Assembly (NCBI GenBank): GCA_009923495.1
Contig: RFTJ01000001.1
Coordinates: 76,879-140,878, forward strand
Reading direction: 5' to 3'
Origin: Actinomycetota bacterium
GTDB taxonomy: Bacteria; Actinomycetota; Actinomycetes; S36-B12; UBA5976
Length of the DNA: 64,000 nucleotides
Below are positions 34,684 to 42,978 of this stretch, piece after piece. The notes beneath the pieces are model-generated. The model made no database searches, was not told where the DNA came from, and saw only the letters and a list, made by a program, of their open reading frames with translations. Within the stretch, counting starts at the first letter, position 1. Every line of letters starts with the position of its first letter. The translations under genes and the position numbers were made by a program.

Positions 34684-35769
34684 TCACGAGTTGGCTTGCA
34701 GAGCTGAACGTAATTCAGCGAGTAGTCCTTCGACATCTTCAATCTGGTTATCCCAAGCACACATCCAGCGAACTTGCCCAAGGGCTTGATCCCAAACATA
34801 GAACCGATATTTTTGTTGCAACTTTTCAATAACAGCGCTCGGCAGAACTGGAAAGACAGCATTAGCCTCGGCCGAATTTGGCAATGAGACAACAGGGAAC
34901 TCCTTGGCGATCTCAAGCAGGCCAGCTTCGAGTACTTTTGCTAAGGCGTTGGCATGCCTAGCATTTTCAAGGGCCAATTCTGCGCCATTTTCCAACAAGG
35001 CATTTAATTGCGCTGAAGCAAAGCGCATCTTTGAGGCCAGCTGCATAGAAGTCTTGCGCAGGAACGGAACTGCATTGGCTAATTTGCTGCCATCACTGGC
35101 TTTAGCATTCGTGACGATAACAGCTTCGGCTGCTAGAGCACCGATCTTAGTGCCACCTAGCGAAACTAAATCCACCCCTAAATCCGTAGTGAACTCTTTG
35201 AATGAAAGTCCAAGAGCGGCGGCTGCATTTGAAAGTCGAGCGCCGTCCATGTGAAGCAGCAAATTGTTTTTATGACATGTCTCAGCAATTGCTCTTATCT
35301 CAGCAACTGAATAGATGGTGCCTAACTCAGTGGACTGCGCAATTGAAACAGCACCAATCTGCGCTCGGTGCACAACGCCGACATCAAAAAGTTGAGCCTC
35401 AATTAGCTCTGGAGTCAGTTTTCCCGTCTCGGTGGGCACAGTCCAAAGTTTGATACCGGCCATTTTCTCCGGAGCACCACCCTCGTCTACATGGATGTGT
35501 GCGCTATCGGTACAAAGCACTGCCTCCCACTGCTCAAGGGCAGCCTGAAGTGCTATGACATTTGCTCCTGTGCCGTTAAATACCGGAAATCCTGCGGCAT
35601 CGACACCGAAATGCTCCTTGACCAATTCGGTAAACCTTGCAGTAACGGTGTCTTCGCCGTAAGCAATTTCATGGCCATCGTTTACCGCATTAACAGCGGA
35701 AAGAATTTTTGGATGGACGCCAGCATAGTTGTCGCTAGCAAACCCGCGCCAAATATTTCGTTCGGACAT
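34684..35769 (-). CDS. Low-specificity threonine aldolase (PLP enzyme)
   Basis: A 361-residue fold-type I pyridoxal-phosphate enzyme of the beta-eliminating lyase group. It cleaves L-threonine or allo-threonine to glycine and acetaldehyde. FASDNYAGVHPKIL, the cofactor region FNGTGANVIAL and LHMDGARLSNAA, and the PLP lysine in VSLGGTKIGAL are all present. Its ATG directly follows the stop codon of the Lrp-type regulator gene (TAA ATG), so the regulator and enzyme are tightly coupled. Often called ltaE or gly1. Confidence 0.92.
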   Translation of the reverse strand: MSERNIWRGFASDNYAGVHPKILSAVNAVNDGHEIAYGEDTVTARFTELVKEHFGVDAAGFPVFNGTGANVIALQAALEQWEAVLCTDSAHIHVDEGGAPEKMAGIKLWTVPTETGKLTPELIEAQLFDVGVVHRAQIGAVSIAQSTELGTIYSVAEIRAIAETCHKNNLLLHMDGARLSNAAAALGLSFKEFTTDLGVDLVSLGGTKIGALAAEAVIVTNAKASDGSKLANAVPFLRKTSMQLASKMRFASAQLNALLENGAELALENARHANALAKVLEAGLLEIAKEFPVVSLPNSAEANAVFPVLPSAVIEKLQQKYRFYVWDQALGQVRWMCAWDNQIEDVEGLLAELRSALQANS

Positions 35770-36237
35770 TTACTTACCCTTACTTTCTGCAATTGTTGGA
35801 ATGACAGGAGGTCGATTATCAAATGCAGTAGATAATACAACTGTAGTTTCAGTTCGAACATTGGCAGCCGCTCTTATTCTTGCCAATAGTGCTTCTAGGT
35901 CTTCAGGTTCCGACACCGTCACCTTGACCAGATAGCTGTGTGGACCAGCAACCGACCAGCAACCTTCAATCTCAGAAATCGACTCGATTCGCCCAGGGAT
36001 GTCATCTGGAGCCGCCGGATCAATCGGAGTCAGAAAAATGAAGGAAGTGGTGTTTAGCCCGACTGATTTTAAGTTCAACATTGCTTGATAGCCAATTATT
36101 ACTCCCCTGGCCTCCAGTTTCTTGATGCGCTGATGCAAGGTTGAAGTAGGCACAGCTAGTTTGGCTGAAAGATCTTCCAAGGATTGTTCACTGTCCTTGG
36201 CGAGCTGAGTGAGGATTCTTTGATCGATAGATTCCAT
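35770..36237 (-). CDS. Lrp/AsnC family transcriptional regulator
   Basis: A ~155-residue regulator. Residues 1-60 form the winged HTH (MESIDQRILTQLAKDSEQS, then VPTSTLHQRIKKLEARGVI) and the remainder an RAM/ACT-like ligand domain (AGPHSYLVKVTVSEPEDLEALL). The ATG at 36237 matches family starts; a longer frame up to 36288 would overlap the upstream DUF6421 gene. These proteins sense amino acids and often control neighbouring genes, so the threonine aldolase and DUF6421 genes are plausible targets. Confidence 0.92.
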   Translation of the reverse strand: MESIDQRILTQLAKDSEQSLEDLSAKLAVPTSTLHQRIKKLEARGVIIGYQAMLNLKSVGLNTTSFIFLTPIDPAAPDDIPGRIESISEIEGCWSVAGPHSYLVKVTVSEPEDLEALLARIRAAANVRTETTVVLSTAFDNRPPVIPTIAESKGK

Positions 36238-36253
36238 AGTTAAATCCTGCCAC

Positions 36254-37660
36254 TCAGGCAGTAATACCTTTCGTTTGATCCAGTACATCTTGCAATTTAC
36301 GGCTCAAGGTGTCATAGAACACGTTCAATGGAAACTCGTCTTCCAAAATTAAGTTAATCAATTCCTTCGGCTCGCCATCTAGTGGCAGCTGGTCTGATCC
36401 CTTAGCCCAGTTTGACGCGGGATGTGGTTCTACAAGAGCCTTGACGAATTCGTAGGTTGCAAGCCATTGCGAAAGTTTTGACCGATTTATTCCATCGCGA
36501 TACAGAGTCTCAACCTGTTCACAAAGGTCAATCATCAGTGGATTGACTCGATCCCAATCCAAAGTCAATTTGTTGTTTGTCCAGGTCAAGCCACCATTGC
36601 GAATAAGGTGGCTAAAGATAATCTGCCCACCAAGGCCATCGTAATTTCGCACTCGTGGACCACTTATTGGAAATCGGAAGAGCCGGTCAAACAAGATGGC
36701 AAAGCGAATGTACTTACCTAGACGCTCTCCTTGCTGGTCAAGTTTAATCGTCTCTCTAAAAGTTCCTAAGTCACAGCGCAGTTCTTCTAGTCCATACATC
36801 CAATAAGGCATTCGCTGTTTAATCATGAACGGATCAAATGGCAAATCACCAGTTGAATGAGTCCGATCGTGAATTAGGTCCCAAAGGGCATAGGTTTCTT
36901 GAGCTAGAAGTTGATTGCCGACTAATTCTTCAGCATCTTTAGGTAGCTGTAGCTGAAGGCGTTCTTGTGCGGCCCGAGTGACAAGTCGAAATCTCGCTGC
37001 CTCACGGTCACAAAAAATACCGCCCCAGTGATACTCACTAACTTCCCTGGTGGCAACAGTCTCAGGAAATAGCACGGCGGAGTTAGTGTTGTAGCCTTGC
37101 GTGAACGCCACGAATTCAATTGGAACAAAGGCACTGTTTTGATAAGTTTCTTCTTGCTTTGCCAACCAATCGGGCCAAAAGTTTCGAGTAATGACCGCTT
37201 CCAAATTTCGATTTGGATTTCCGTTCTGTGTGTACATTGCAAAAACAACTAAATTTACCGCCCGGTCTCGACGATCTAGATCGGGTCTAAATAACTCGAG
37301 TGAATCAAAAAAATCAGGAACTTGGAATCCGCTCTCTGCCCAAGTCTGAATGTCTAGATTTACTTGTTTTAGGTACTGCTCTTGATGTGGGAAATTAGGG
37401 GCTAGTTCCGCGATGCCCTCAAGGACTAACTCAACCTGCTTGGTAACTGCTCGGACTTCATGCTTATCCGTATTAATCGATCCATCTTTATCCTGCATAG
37501 GTCTAAGTGCTTCTATGGCTGAGGCCAACTTCAACCAACTCTGGTTGGCCATTGGGTCGAATTCTAGATTCTGCACTTTCGCATTGGTTCTGGCGCTTTG
37601 GATTTCTGGTTGCTGAAGAATTTGATTAAGCACTGCTTGGGAAATTTCTGGCATTTTCAA
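36254..37660 (-). CDS. DUF6421 family protein, unknown function
   Basis: A 468-residue soluble protein matching the actinobacterial DUF6421 family, with the highly conserved stretch LIHDRTHSTGDLPFDPF and PYWMYGLEELRCDLGTF. The His/Asp/Arg set in HDRTHS followed by acidic residues in the next helix looks like a metal or catalytic centre, but no activity is known to me. It is first in the DUF6421-Lrp-aldolase-nitroreductase run, and its stop is only 16 bases before the Lrp start. The co-location with an amino-acid regulator suggests amino-acid metabolism. Confidence 0.82.
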   Translation of the reverse strand: MKMPEISQAVLNQILQQPEIQSARTNAKVQNLEFDPMANQSWLKLASAIEALRPMQDKDGSINTDKHEVRAVTKQVELVLEGIAELAPNFPHQEQYLKQVNLDIQTWAESGFQVPDFFDSLELFRPDLDRRDRAVNLVVFAMYTQNGNPNRNLEAVITRNFWPDWLAKQEETYQNSAFVPIEFVAFTQGYNTNSAVLFPETVATREVSEYHWGGIFCDREAARFRLVTRAAQERLQLQLPKDAEELVGNQLLAQETYALWDLIHDRTHSTGDLPFDPFMIKQRMPYWMYGLEELRCDLGTFRETIKLDQQGERLGKYIRFAILFDRLFRFPISGPRVRNYDGLGGQIIFSHLIRNGGLTWTNNKLTLDWDRVNPLMIDLCEQVETLYRDGINRSKLSQWLATYEFVKALVEPHPASNWAKGSDQLPLDGEPKELINLILEDEFPLNVFYDTLSRKLQDVLDQTKGITA

Positions 37661-37690
37661 CTCCTTCGGGAAAAAATCCTGAATAAGACA

Positions 37691-37754
37691 ATAATACCGT
37701 AATTTTTACATAAAAGGCCCTAGTCTGCCCCCGCTGGTTAGTTTGACCAACTAA
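37691..37754 (-). promoter_or_regulatory. Possible promoter and operator of the DUF6421 operon
   Basis: On the minus strand a TATTAT (37691-37696) may be a -10 box 31 bases before the DUF6421 start. Further upstream, TTAGTT-TGACC-AACTAA (37738-37754) is a perfect 6-bp inverted repeat with 5-nt spacer, a possible site for the Lrp-type regulator encoded in the operon. No clear -35 box was found. Confidence 0.35.
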
Positions 37755-37882
37755 TTGACTACCTCAAGGTAAGGTGAAGCAACGCTCGATAGACGGGATT
37801 TCCTGATGGCCCTTAGCTGACATGGTCCAGATTGTGCCAAACTGCGGTAAATTCATCTAAACGCTTACTAGGCAGGATTGCC

Positions 37883-38803
37883 ATGAGGTTTCGGCAAATA
37901 ATAACGATTTCCATACTGCTGTGCTTGTTTTCAGCCTGCAGTTTGCGGGCAGCAAATAAGGCCGGCGAGCGTGCCATAACCAAGTTGCACGCCATCTCGC
38001 CGACTTCTGGTTACAAACTCAGTGAGGTTATGGTGCTAGGTGGTCCTGCACCATTTCCGAAAGTCGGTAAAAGTTTTAACCTAACTCGATCAAGTACCAA
38101 TCCAGTTGCAGATGAATGCAAAAAAATCAATGCGTATGCAAAGCGACTCGGGGTAGCGAGTCTATCTGATGATTTCCCCACAAAAATCTTCGCCAAAAAT
38201 CAATTGCAGTTCGTCTGTGTAAATTCCCTAAATTCTGTGGGAACCGAAATTGGCGTTTCGACTTCGTTTAACCTTTACGGTATTTATCAAGATGGTAAAG
38301 ATAAATTTCAGCTGGTAGTTAGCCTTAATCGAGAGACGAAACTACCCGTTAAGGCAGGGTCGAAATATCGTTACAACGGCACGGTTTCGCTTTATTTCAA
38401 GCAGACTGAAATAGATCCAAACACCTCTAAAGACCAGCCAGTTGATGGAAATTTATCCGTGCTTAATGCGATTGGCCAGTACCGCTTCACCCATCCAAAC
38501 TCAGATCCGTACAGTTCGGCCAATGTAGGCAGTGCCTTACGCGACTTTAGTAAGAGCAACAAGGAAATTTCGATTAAGCAAATTCCAGATTCAGGTGGTC
38601 AAATCACGCATCTGGAATTGGTAGCCACCGACTCGCCCAAGGGAGAACAGTCATTCCCATACTGTATGAGTATTCGCAAATTTGACCCTAAGCATTTCGG
38701 TACACCTGATCCGGGAAAATATGTCGCAGTCGGATATGTCTGGGCACTTTCTAGGGAATCTCATTTTGGCGAGATAGCAACAGGGACCTGTCCAAAGTGG
38801 TAG
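37883..38803 (+). CDS. Lipoprotein of unknown function
   Basis: A ~306-residue protein with a lipoprotein signal: MRFRQIITISILLCLFSAC gives a lipobox LFSAC around residue 19. The ATG at 37883 is chosen because it starts this signal; the longer frame adds an unlike leader. The body is extracytoplasmic, with no membrane helix and few cysteines (for example FVCVNS, FPYCMS and the C-terminal TGTCPKW). I do not recognise the family. A membrane-protein gene follows 33 bases downstream. Confidence 0.7.
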   Translation: MRFRQIITISILLCLFSACSLRAANKAGERAITKLHAISPTSGYKLSEVMVLGGPAPFPKVGKSFNLTRSSTNPVADECKKINAYAKRLGVASLSDDFPTKIFAKNQLQFVCVNSLNSVGTEIGVSTSFNLYGIYQDGKDKFQLVVSLNRETKLPVKAGSKYRYNGTVSLYFKQTEIDPNTSKDQPVDGNLSVLNAIGQYRFTHPNSDPYSSANVGSALRDFSKSNKEISIKQIPDSGGQITHLELVATDSPKGEQSFPYCMSIRKFDPKHFGTPDPGKYVAVGYVWALSRESHFGEIATGTCPKW

Positions 38804-38836
38804 CGCTCTACAACCTATACAAGACCGGGAGATTAA

Positions 38837-39244
38837 ATGGATAGCACTTCAGACGATTCGCAGATTCAGCCAATGCCAGCTGAACCCACATCTTGGCAGT
38901 CTGAAAGTTCAGTGCGCGAACTTGCAAAAAAATATCCCGAGTACTTAAAGCAGTATCCCGAGTACCGAAAATTGCGCAGTTTAGGAATCTTCGGGCTAAC
39001 CACCTTAATTTCTAGTCCCTTCATTGTTCTGTCGCCGGTGCTTCTAGCCCTAATCATGATTCCACTAACCTGCGGTGGCTACAGTTCGGCCAATGAGTCT
39101 AACTGTGGCGCAGCGGCACTTCCCTGGTTTTTATTCTTCTCCATTCCAGCAGGCATTTTTGCTGCGATTATCGGAGCAATCATGATGTGGGTAGCTTCAG
39201 CAAGGAAGTCTGCCTTTCTGCGCAAGATAAAAGCAGGACTCTAG
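38837..39244 (+). CDS. Small membrane protein, unknown function
   Basis: A 135-residue protein with a hydrophilic N terminus containing a short duplication (KKYPEYLKQYPEYRKL), then two membrane helices (about residues 50-75 and 93-117) and a basic C terminus. Two cysteines (TCGGYS, ESNCGAAA) lie in the loop between the helices. No family recognised. Probably co-transcribed with the preceding lipoprotein gene. Confidence 0.65.
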   Translation: MDSTSDDSQIQPMPAEPTSWQSESSVRELAKKYPEYLKQYPEYRKLRSLGIFGLTTLISSPFIVLSPVLLALIMIPLTCGGYSSANESNCGAAALPWFLFFSIPAGIFAAIIGAIMMWVASARKSAFLRKIKAGL

Positions 39245-39295
39245 TCAGATTGCTTTAAGCACTGTAAGCCCAAGCGAAGCTAAAGTAAATTTGGT

Positions 39296-40219
39296 TTAAA
39301 GAAGATCACCAGTCTGTTCATCATTGGATTGCCAAACAACAATCACCAAGCCAACCAAAATCACAGCCATCCCAAATATTGCCGCAAAATCCAAGTGCTG
39401 ATGAAGTAATAAAGCGGCAAATATGGCCGCGCCGGGCGGTTCAAACAGTACAGCAATTCCGACAACCGCTGGAGTTGTGTTCTGCATTAACCTACTCATC
39501 AATGAATGACCTAGCAGTTGAGCACCAATGGTTAAAGTGAAAATCAATAGCCAGTCGCGTTGGCTAAATCCCCAGAGAGGGGTGTTGAGGGACACTGCGA
39601 CCATCCCAATTACAACCGCTGACACTGCATAAACGATAACTGTATAAACAGAATTACTGACTGCTTCGCGAACCTTTCCACCAATCATTAGGTATGCTCC
39701 AGCAGCTGCAGCGCTCAGCAGGGACATTGCATCGCCGAGTAATGCTTGCCCCGAAATTCCAAAATCGACGCCAACAACTATTAGGACACCTGATATAGCT
39801 ACGCAGATACCCCACCAAACTCGACGCGGCACGTGATTTCCCAGTCGCTTCGTCATTAACAACATCCAGATTGGTTGTGTCGCAACCAACGCCACCGAGT
39901 TTGCAACCGAAGTAAGGCGAACACTGGGAATCCACAGGCAGAAATGGATAGCCAGCGCAAGTCCAGCGAGTAAGCAGCCACGCAGTTGGGACTTAGTTAA
40001 GTTGGCAAAACCATGCTTAACCCAAGCAAACGGGAAAGTTAGTACTGAAGCAAACACACATCGCCATACCGCCATCGCTAACACGGGAGCCGTGCTTAAT
40101 GCGATAATCGGTCCAGAACTGGAGATGGCGACAACAACTATTGACATTAAGAAGGCATCAAAATTAGATAGTCGCCAAGGTCTGACGGTCTTTTGACTGG
40201 CTATTTCCACAGTTGTCAT
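39296..40219 (-). CDS. EamA/DMT family transporter
   Basis: A ~307-residue protein with about ten membrane helices in two EamA repeats (LALAIHFCLWIPSVRLTSVANSVALVAT in parts, and ending VVGIAVLFEPPGAAIFAALL). Members export amino acids, nucleosides or other small molecules. The ATG at 40219 is preferred over a TTG at 40234; neither has a strong ribosome-binding site. It is divergent from purU, with about 100 bases between. Confidence 0.88.
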   Translation of the reverse strand: MTTVEIASQKTVRPWRLSNFDAFLMSIVVVAISSSGPIIALSTAPVLAMAVWRCVFASVLTFPFAWVKHGFANLTKSQLRGCLLAGLALAIHFCLWIPSVRLTSVANSVALVATQPIWMLLMTKRLGNHVPRRVWWGICVAISGVLIVVGVDFGISGQALLGDAMSLLSAAAAGAYLMIGGKVREAVSNSVYTVIVYAVSAVVIGMVAVSLNTPLWGFSQRDWLLIFTLTIGAQLLGHSLMSRLMQNTTPAVVGIAVLFEPPGAAIFAALLLHQHLDFAAIFGMAVILVGLVIVVWQSNDEQTGDLL

Positions 40220-40319
40220 CTCATTTCGTACCAATCCAACTTTAGTGGTTGCTCTAGTTTCTATTTCTTTGCTTGATTAACTACGATATAGATTCAACCA
40301 AAAATCGATTGGAGTTCAG

Positions 40320-41165
40320 ATGCCGCAATACATCTTGCAACTCCAATGTGCGGATCAGTCCGGAATTATCCATGCTGTGGCTAGCGGGTTGCTCGAGTGC
40401 CAATCAAACATCGTCGAGCAGGCTCAATATAGTGATCCTGATCGGAATGAGTTTTGTCTTCGGACCCGCTTCGAAACAACCGAGCAACAACTTGAAGTTG
40501 TGAAGTCTGGACTACTGACCCATGTTTCAAGGTTTAATCCGCGGCTCGAGATTAGGCACCTTGAAGATAAGCGCCGTATGCTGATTTTAGTTTCGAAGTT
40601 TGATCATTGTTTAGAAGATTTGCTTTATCACTATTCGATAGGCGATTTGGACATCGAGATTCCCGCAATTGTCTCAAACCACGAAGACTGCCGGGCATCT
40701 GCCGAAGCGCATGGCATTCCATTTATTTACCTTCCGGTCACACCCGAAACAAAACAAGAGCAAGAACAAAAGATACTTGACTTGGTGCGGCAGCACCAGG
40801 TTGATTTCGTCATCCTTGCTCGATACATGCAAATTCTTTCGGCGGCTTTTTGTGCCGAGCTCCCGGGTCGGATAGTGAACATTCATCACTCGTTCTTGCC
40901 TGGATTTATTGGAGCCAAGCCATACCATCAGGCCTATGACCGAGGCGTGAAAATGATCGGCGCTACCTCCCACTTTGTCACAGCGGATTTAGATGAAGGT
41001 CCAATAATCGATCAGGACATTCAGCGAGTGGGTCACGCCCAAGCGCCTGAACGACTTGTGAGTATAGGTCGAGATGTAGAGCGCCGGGTCCTTACGAGAA
41101 CGGTTGGGCTGCTAGCAGAGGATCGAATTTTCTTAGTCGGCCATCGCACGGTCATCTTTAATTAA
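40320..41165 (+). CDS. purU: Formyltetrahydrofolate deformylase
   Basis: A 281-residue enzyme that hydrolyses 10-formyl-tetrahydrofolate to formate and tetrahydrofolate. Residues 1-80 are an ACT domain (LQCADQSGIIHAVASGLLE), and the formyltransferase-type catalytic domain includes VDFVILARYMQILS, NIHHSFLPGFIGAKPYHQA and DEGPIIDQD, with the catalytic Asn-His-Asp set. The ATG has GGAG upstream. It overlaps the photolyase gene end by 4 bases (convergent). In this window it fits with folD and the corrinoid methyl-transfer genes as a C1-oxidation branch. Confidence 0.96.
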   Translation: MPQYILQLQCADQSGIIHAVASGLLECQSNIVEQAQYSDPDRNEFCLRTRFETTEQQLEVVKSGLLTHVSRFNPRLEIRHLEDKRRMLILVSKFDHCLEDLLYHYSIGDLDIEIPAIVSNHEDCRASAEAHGIPFIYLPVTPETKQEQEQKILDLVRQHQVDFVILARYMQILSAAFCAELPGRIVNIHHSFLPGFIGAKPYHQAYDRGVKMIGATSHFVTADLDEGPIIDQDIQRVGHAQAPERLVSIGRDVERRVLTRTVGLLAEDRIFLVGHRTVIFN

Positions 41166-42649
41166 CAATTACCCGCCTCAAGGCTCAAGAGAATATGGTC
41201 CGCCCTGGACCTAACCTCGGCCAAATCACTTAACCGATTAAGTCCACTCATCTGCTGAAACATTCGATGGTTCTTTTTAAAGGTCTCAGCATGACGAGCG
41301 AGAAAGTCCCAATAAAGTGTTGTGAATGGGCAGGCATCTTCGCCTACTCGCTTCTTGGGATCGAATTTGCAGTTCCCACAATACTGTCCCATCCGGGAAA
41401 TGTATGAACCGCCTGCGGCATAAGGTTTAGTCATTAGCAACCCACCGTCTGCATAAGTGGCCATTCCGATTACATTTGGCACCATCACCCAATCAGCTGC
41501 ATCAATGAATACTTCGCGCATCCAATCTAAAAATGCTTGTGGCGAAACTCCGGTTACCAGAGCCAAATTACTCAGAACCATGAGTCTTGGGATGTGGTGA
41601 GTCCAGCCCCGCTCCCTGATGTCTGTAACCACAGTTTTGACACAATTCATTAGAGTCTTCTCTGGCTCATGAAAAAGTGGCAGTAAATCCTTCTTGGCAT
41701 TGAGCGAGTTGTGCTCTCGGTAATCTGCACCTAAAAACCAATACATTCCATTTATGTACTCGCGCCAACCCACTATCTGGCGAATGAATCCTTCGCAAGA
41801 AGCAATTGGTATGTCGCCTCGGGAAAATCTTTCTAGGGCAGCCTCAACTACTTCGCTGGCATGTAATAAACCATTGTTCAAATACGGACTTAGAAGCGAA
41901 TGATGGCCCGCCCAACTACCATTCGGCATTGCATCTTCGAAAGGACCAAAATCGCGGAAGTGGTTCTCTAGGAAATGATCTAGTTGTGCCAGTGCTTCAG
42001 CTCGAGTGGTCCCCCAATACTTGTTGGAGATGTTTCCCCAGGCGGTACTGGGAATTTCTTTCAACACTTCTAAGTCAATTTCATCGAACCCAAACTCAAG
42101 CGCAGTGCCCCAATCATGCTGTTTAGGTGGGGGCTGCCGATTTTCAGCATCAAAATTCCACTGACCACCCTCGGGCTGATCCCCATCCATCATGACGTTG
42201 AGGCGCTTTCGTTGCATTCGATAGAAGTTTTCCATTGTGAAACTCTTTTGAGCTTCTGCCCAGCTTTGAAACACCGACTGGGGAGTTAGAAAGAAATCAT
42301 TTTCGATAAAAGTTACTCCAATTTGAGTTAATTCATGCGTCAGACTATAAGAATTTGGCTTTGCACAAACTATTTCTAGGCCACCTAATTCACTCTGCAC
42401 CTTCCTAAGTCCAGCGACAGTTGTCGGGCTACAAAGGTATGTGACTTGAAATCCAGCCGCAGACAACTCATTGGCGAAGTGCTTGGCACTCGAGATCAAA
42501 AACTGCAAACGTTGCTTGTGCCACTTTCGGTTTTTCAGCATGCGCTCACTTTGGACAAATACCACATGATCCCTAGATTTATCGGCCGTTTTTAGAGCGC
42601 CGAATGAAACATTGAGTTGATCAAATCCAACATAAATAATGCGACTCAT
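41162..42649 (-). CDS. FeS-type cryptochrome/photolyase (PhrB-like)
   Basis: A ~495-residue member of the FeS-BCP group, bacterial cryptochrome/(6-4) photolyases that carry a 4Fe-4S cluster beside FAD. The C-terminal block [20 protein letters not shown] gives three of the four cluster cysteines, and [18 protein letters not shown] plus [18 protein letters not shown] bind FAD. The ATG at 42649 ([14 protein letters not shown]) overlaps the stop of the DUF2256 gene. It would repair UV lesions or sense light, in line with a sunlit habitat. Confidence 0.93.
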   Translation of the reverse strand: MSRIIYVGFDQLNVSFGALKTADKSRDHVVFVQSERMLKNRKWHKQRLQFLISSAKHFANELSAAGFQVTYLCSPTTVAGLRKVQSELGGLEIVCAKPNSYSLTHELTQIGVTFIENDFFLTPQSVFQSWAEAQKSFTMENFYRMQRKRLNVMMDGDQPEGGQWNFDAENRQPPPKQHDWGTALEFGFDEIDLEVLKEIPSTAWGNISNKYWGTTRAEALAQLDHFLENHFRDFGPFEDAMPNGSWAGHHSLLSPYLNNGLLHASEVVEAALERFSRGDIPIASCEGFIRQIVGWREYINGMYWFLGADYREHNSLNAKKDLLPLFHEPEKTLMNCVKTVVTDIRERGWTHHIPRLMVLSNLALVTGVSPQAFLDWMREVFIDAADWVMVPNVIGMATYADGGLLMTKPYAAGGSYISRMGQYCGNCKFDPKKRVGEDACPFTTLYWDFLARHAETFKKNHRMFQQMSGLNRLSDLAEVRSRADHILLSLEAGNC

Positions 42650-42786
42650 GAAGACCTCTTGCATCGCTGGGAGCAATATTTGACTGAGTCCCAATCTTTT
42701 GCCCATTTTTTTCGCCACTCAAATAGTCGGCCACAGTTAAGACAGACCTTAGGCGGAATGTTGTTTTTAACCCTTACAGTTCGCAT
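42646..42786 (-). CDS. DUF2256 zinc-ribbon mini-protein
   Basis: A 46-residue protein: it starts [20 protein letters not shown] and ends with [15 protein letters not shown]. The CxxC and CxxxC pairs give four zinc ligands, as in DUF2256, a family known to occur beside or fused to FeS photolyase/cryptochromes. Its TGA overlaps the photolyase ATG (ATGA), so the two are translationally coupled. The function is unknown; supporting photolyase maturation or DNA contact is inference. It is below usual gene-caller length limits. Confidence 0.9.
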   Translation of the reverse strand: MRTVRVKNNIPPKVCLNCGRLFEWRKKWAKDWDSVKYCSQRCKRSS

Positions 42787-42978
42787 GTTGCAACATTAAC
42801 TGAGTTAGGTCTATCCCGCTTTTTCCAGAAAATAAAGTTCTAATTCCAAGGGTCGGCTAGGAGATTCTGCGGGTGTGCAGCATTGCGGAGAGGCTTTTAC
42901 CTAATCGGTCCAACAGCGAATAATTGCATCTGATTAGGTTTAATAGTGAGTTTTGTAAATCTGAAAAGTACTCGAGCT

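Noticed and set aside
40260-40273. 14-base match TCTATTTCTTTGCT to the tRNA-Gly insert, upstream of purU
   Set aside because: Low-complexity T-rich sequence; the match does not extend and could be chance.
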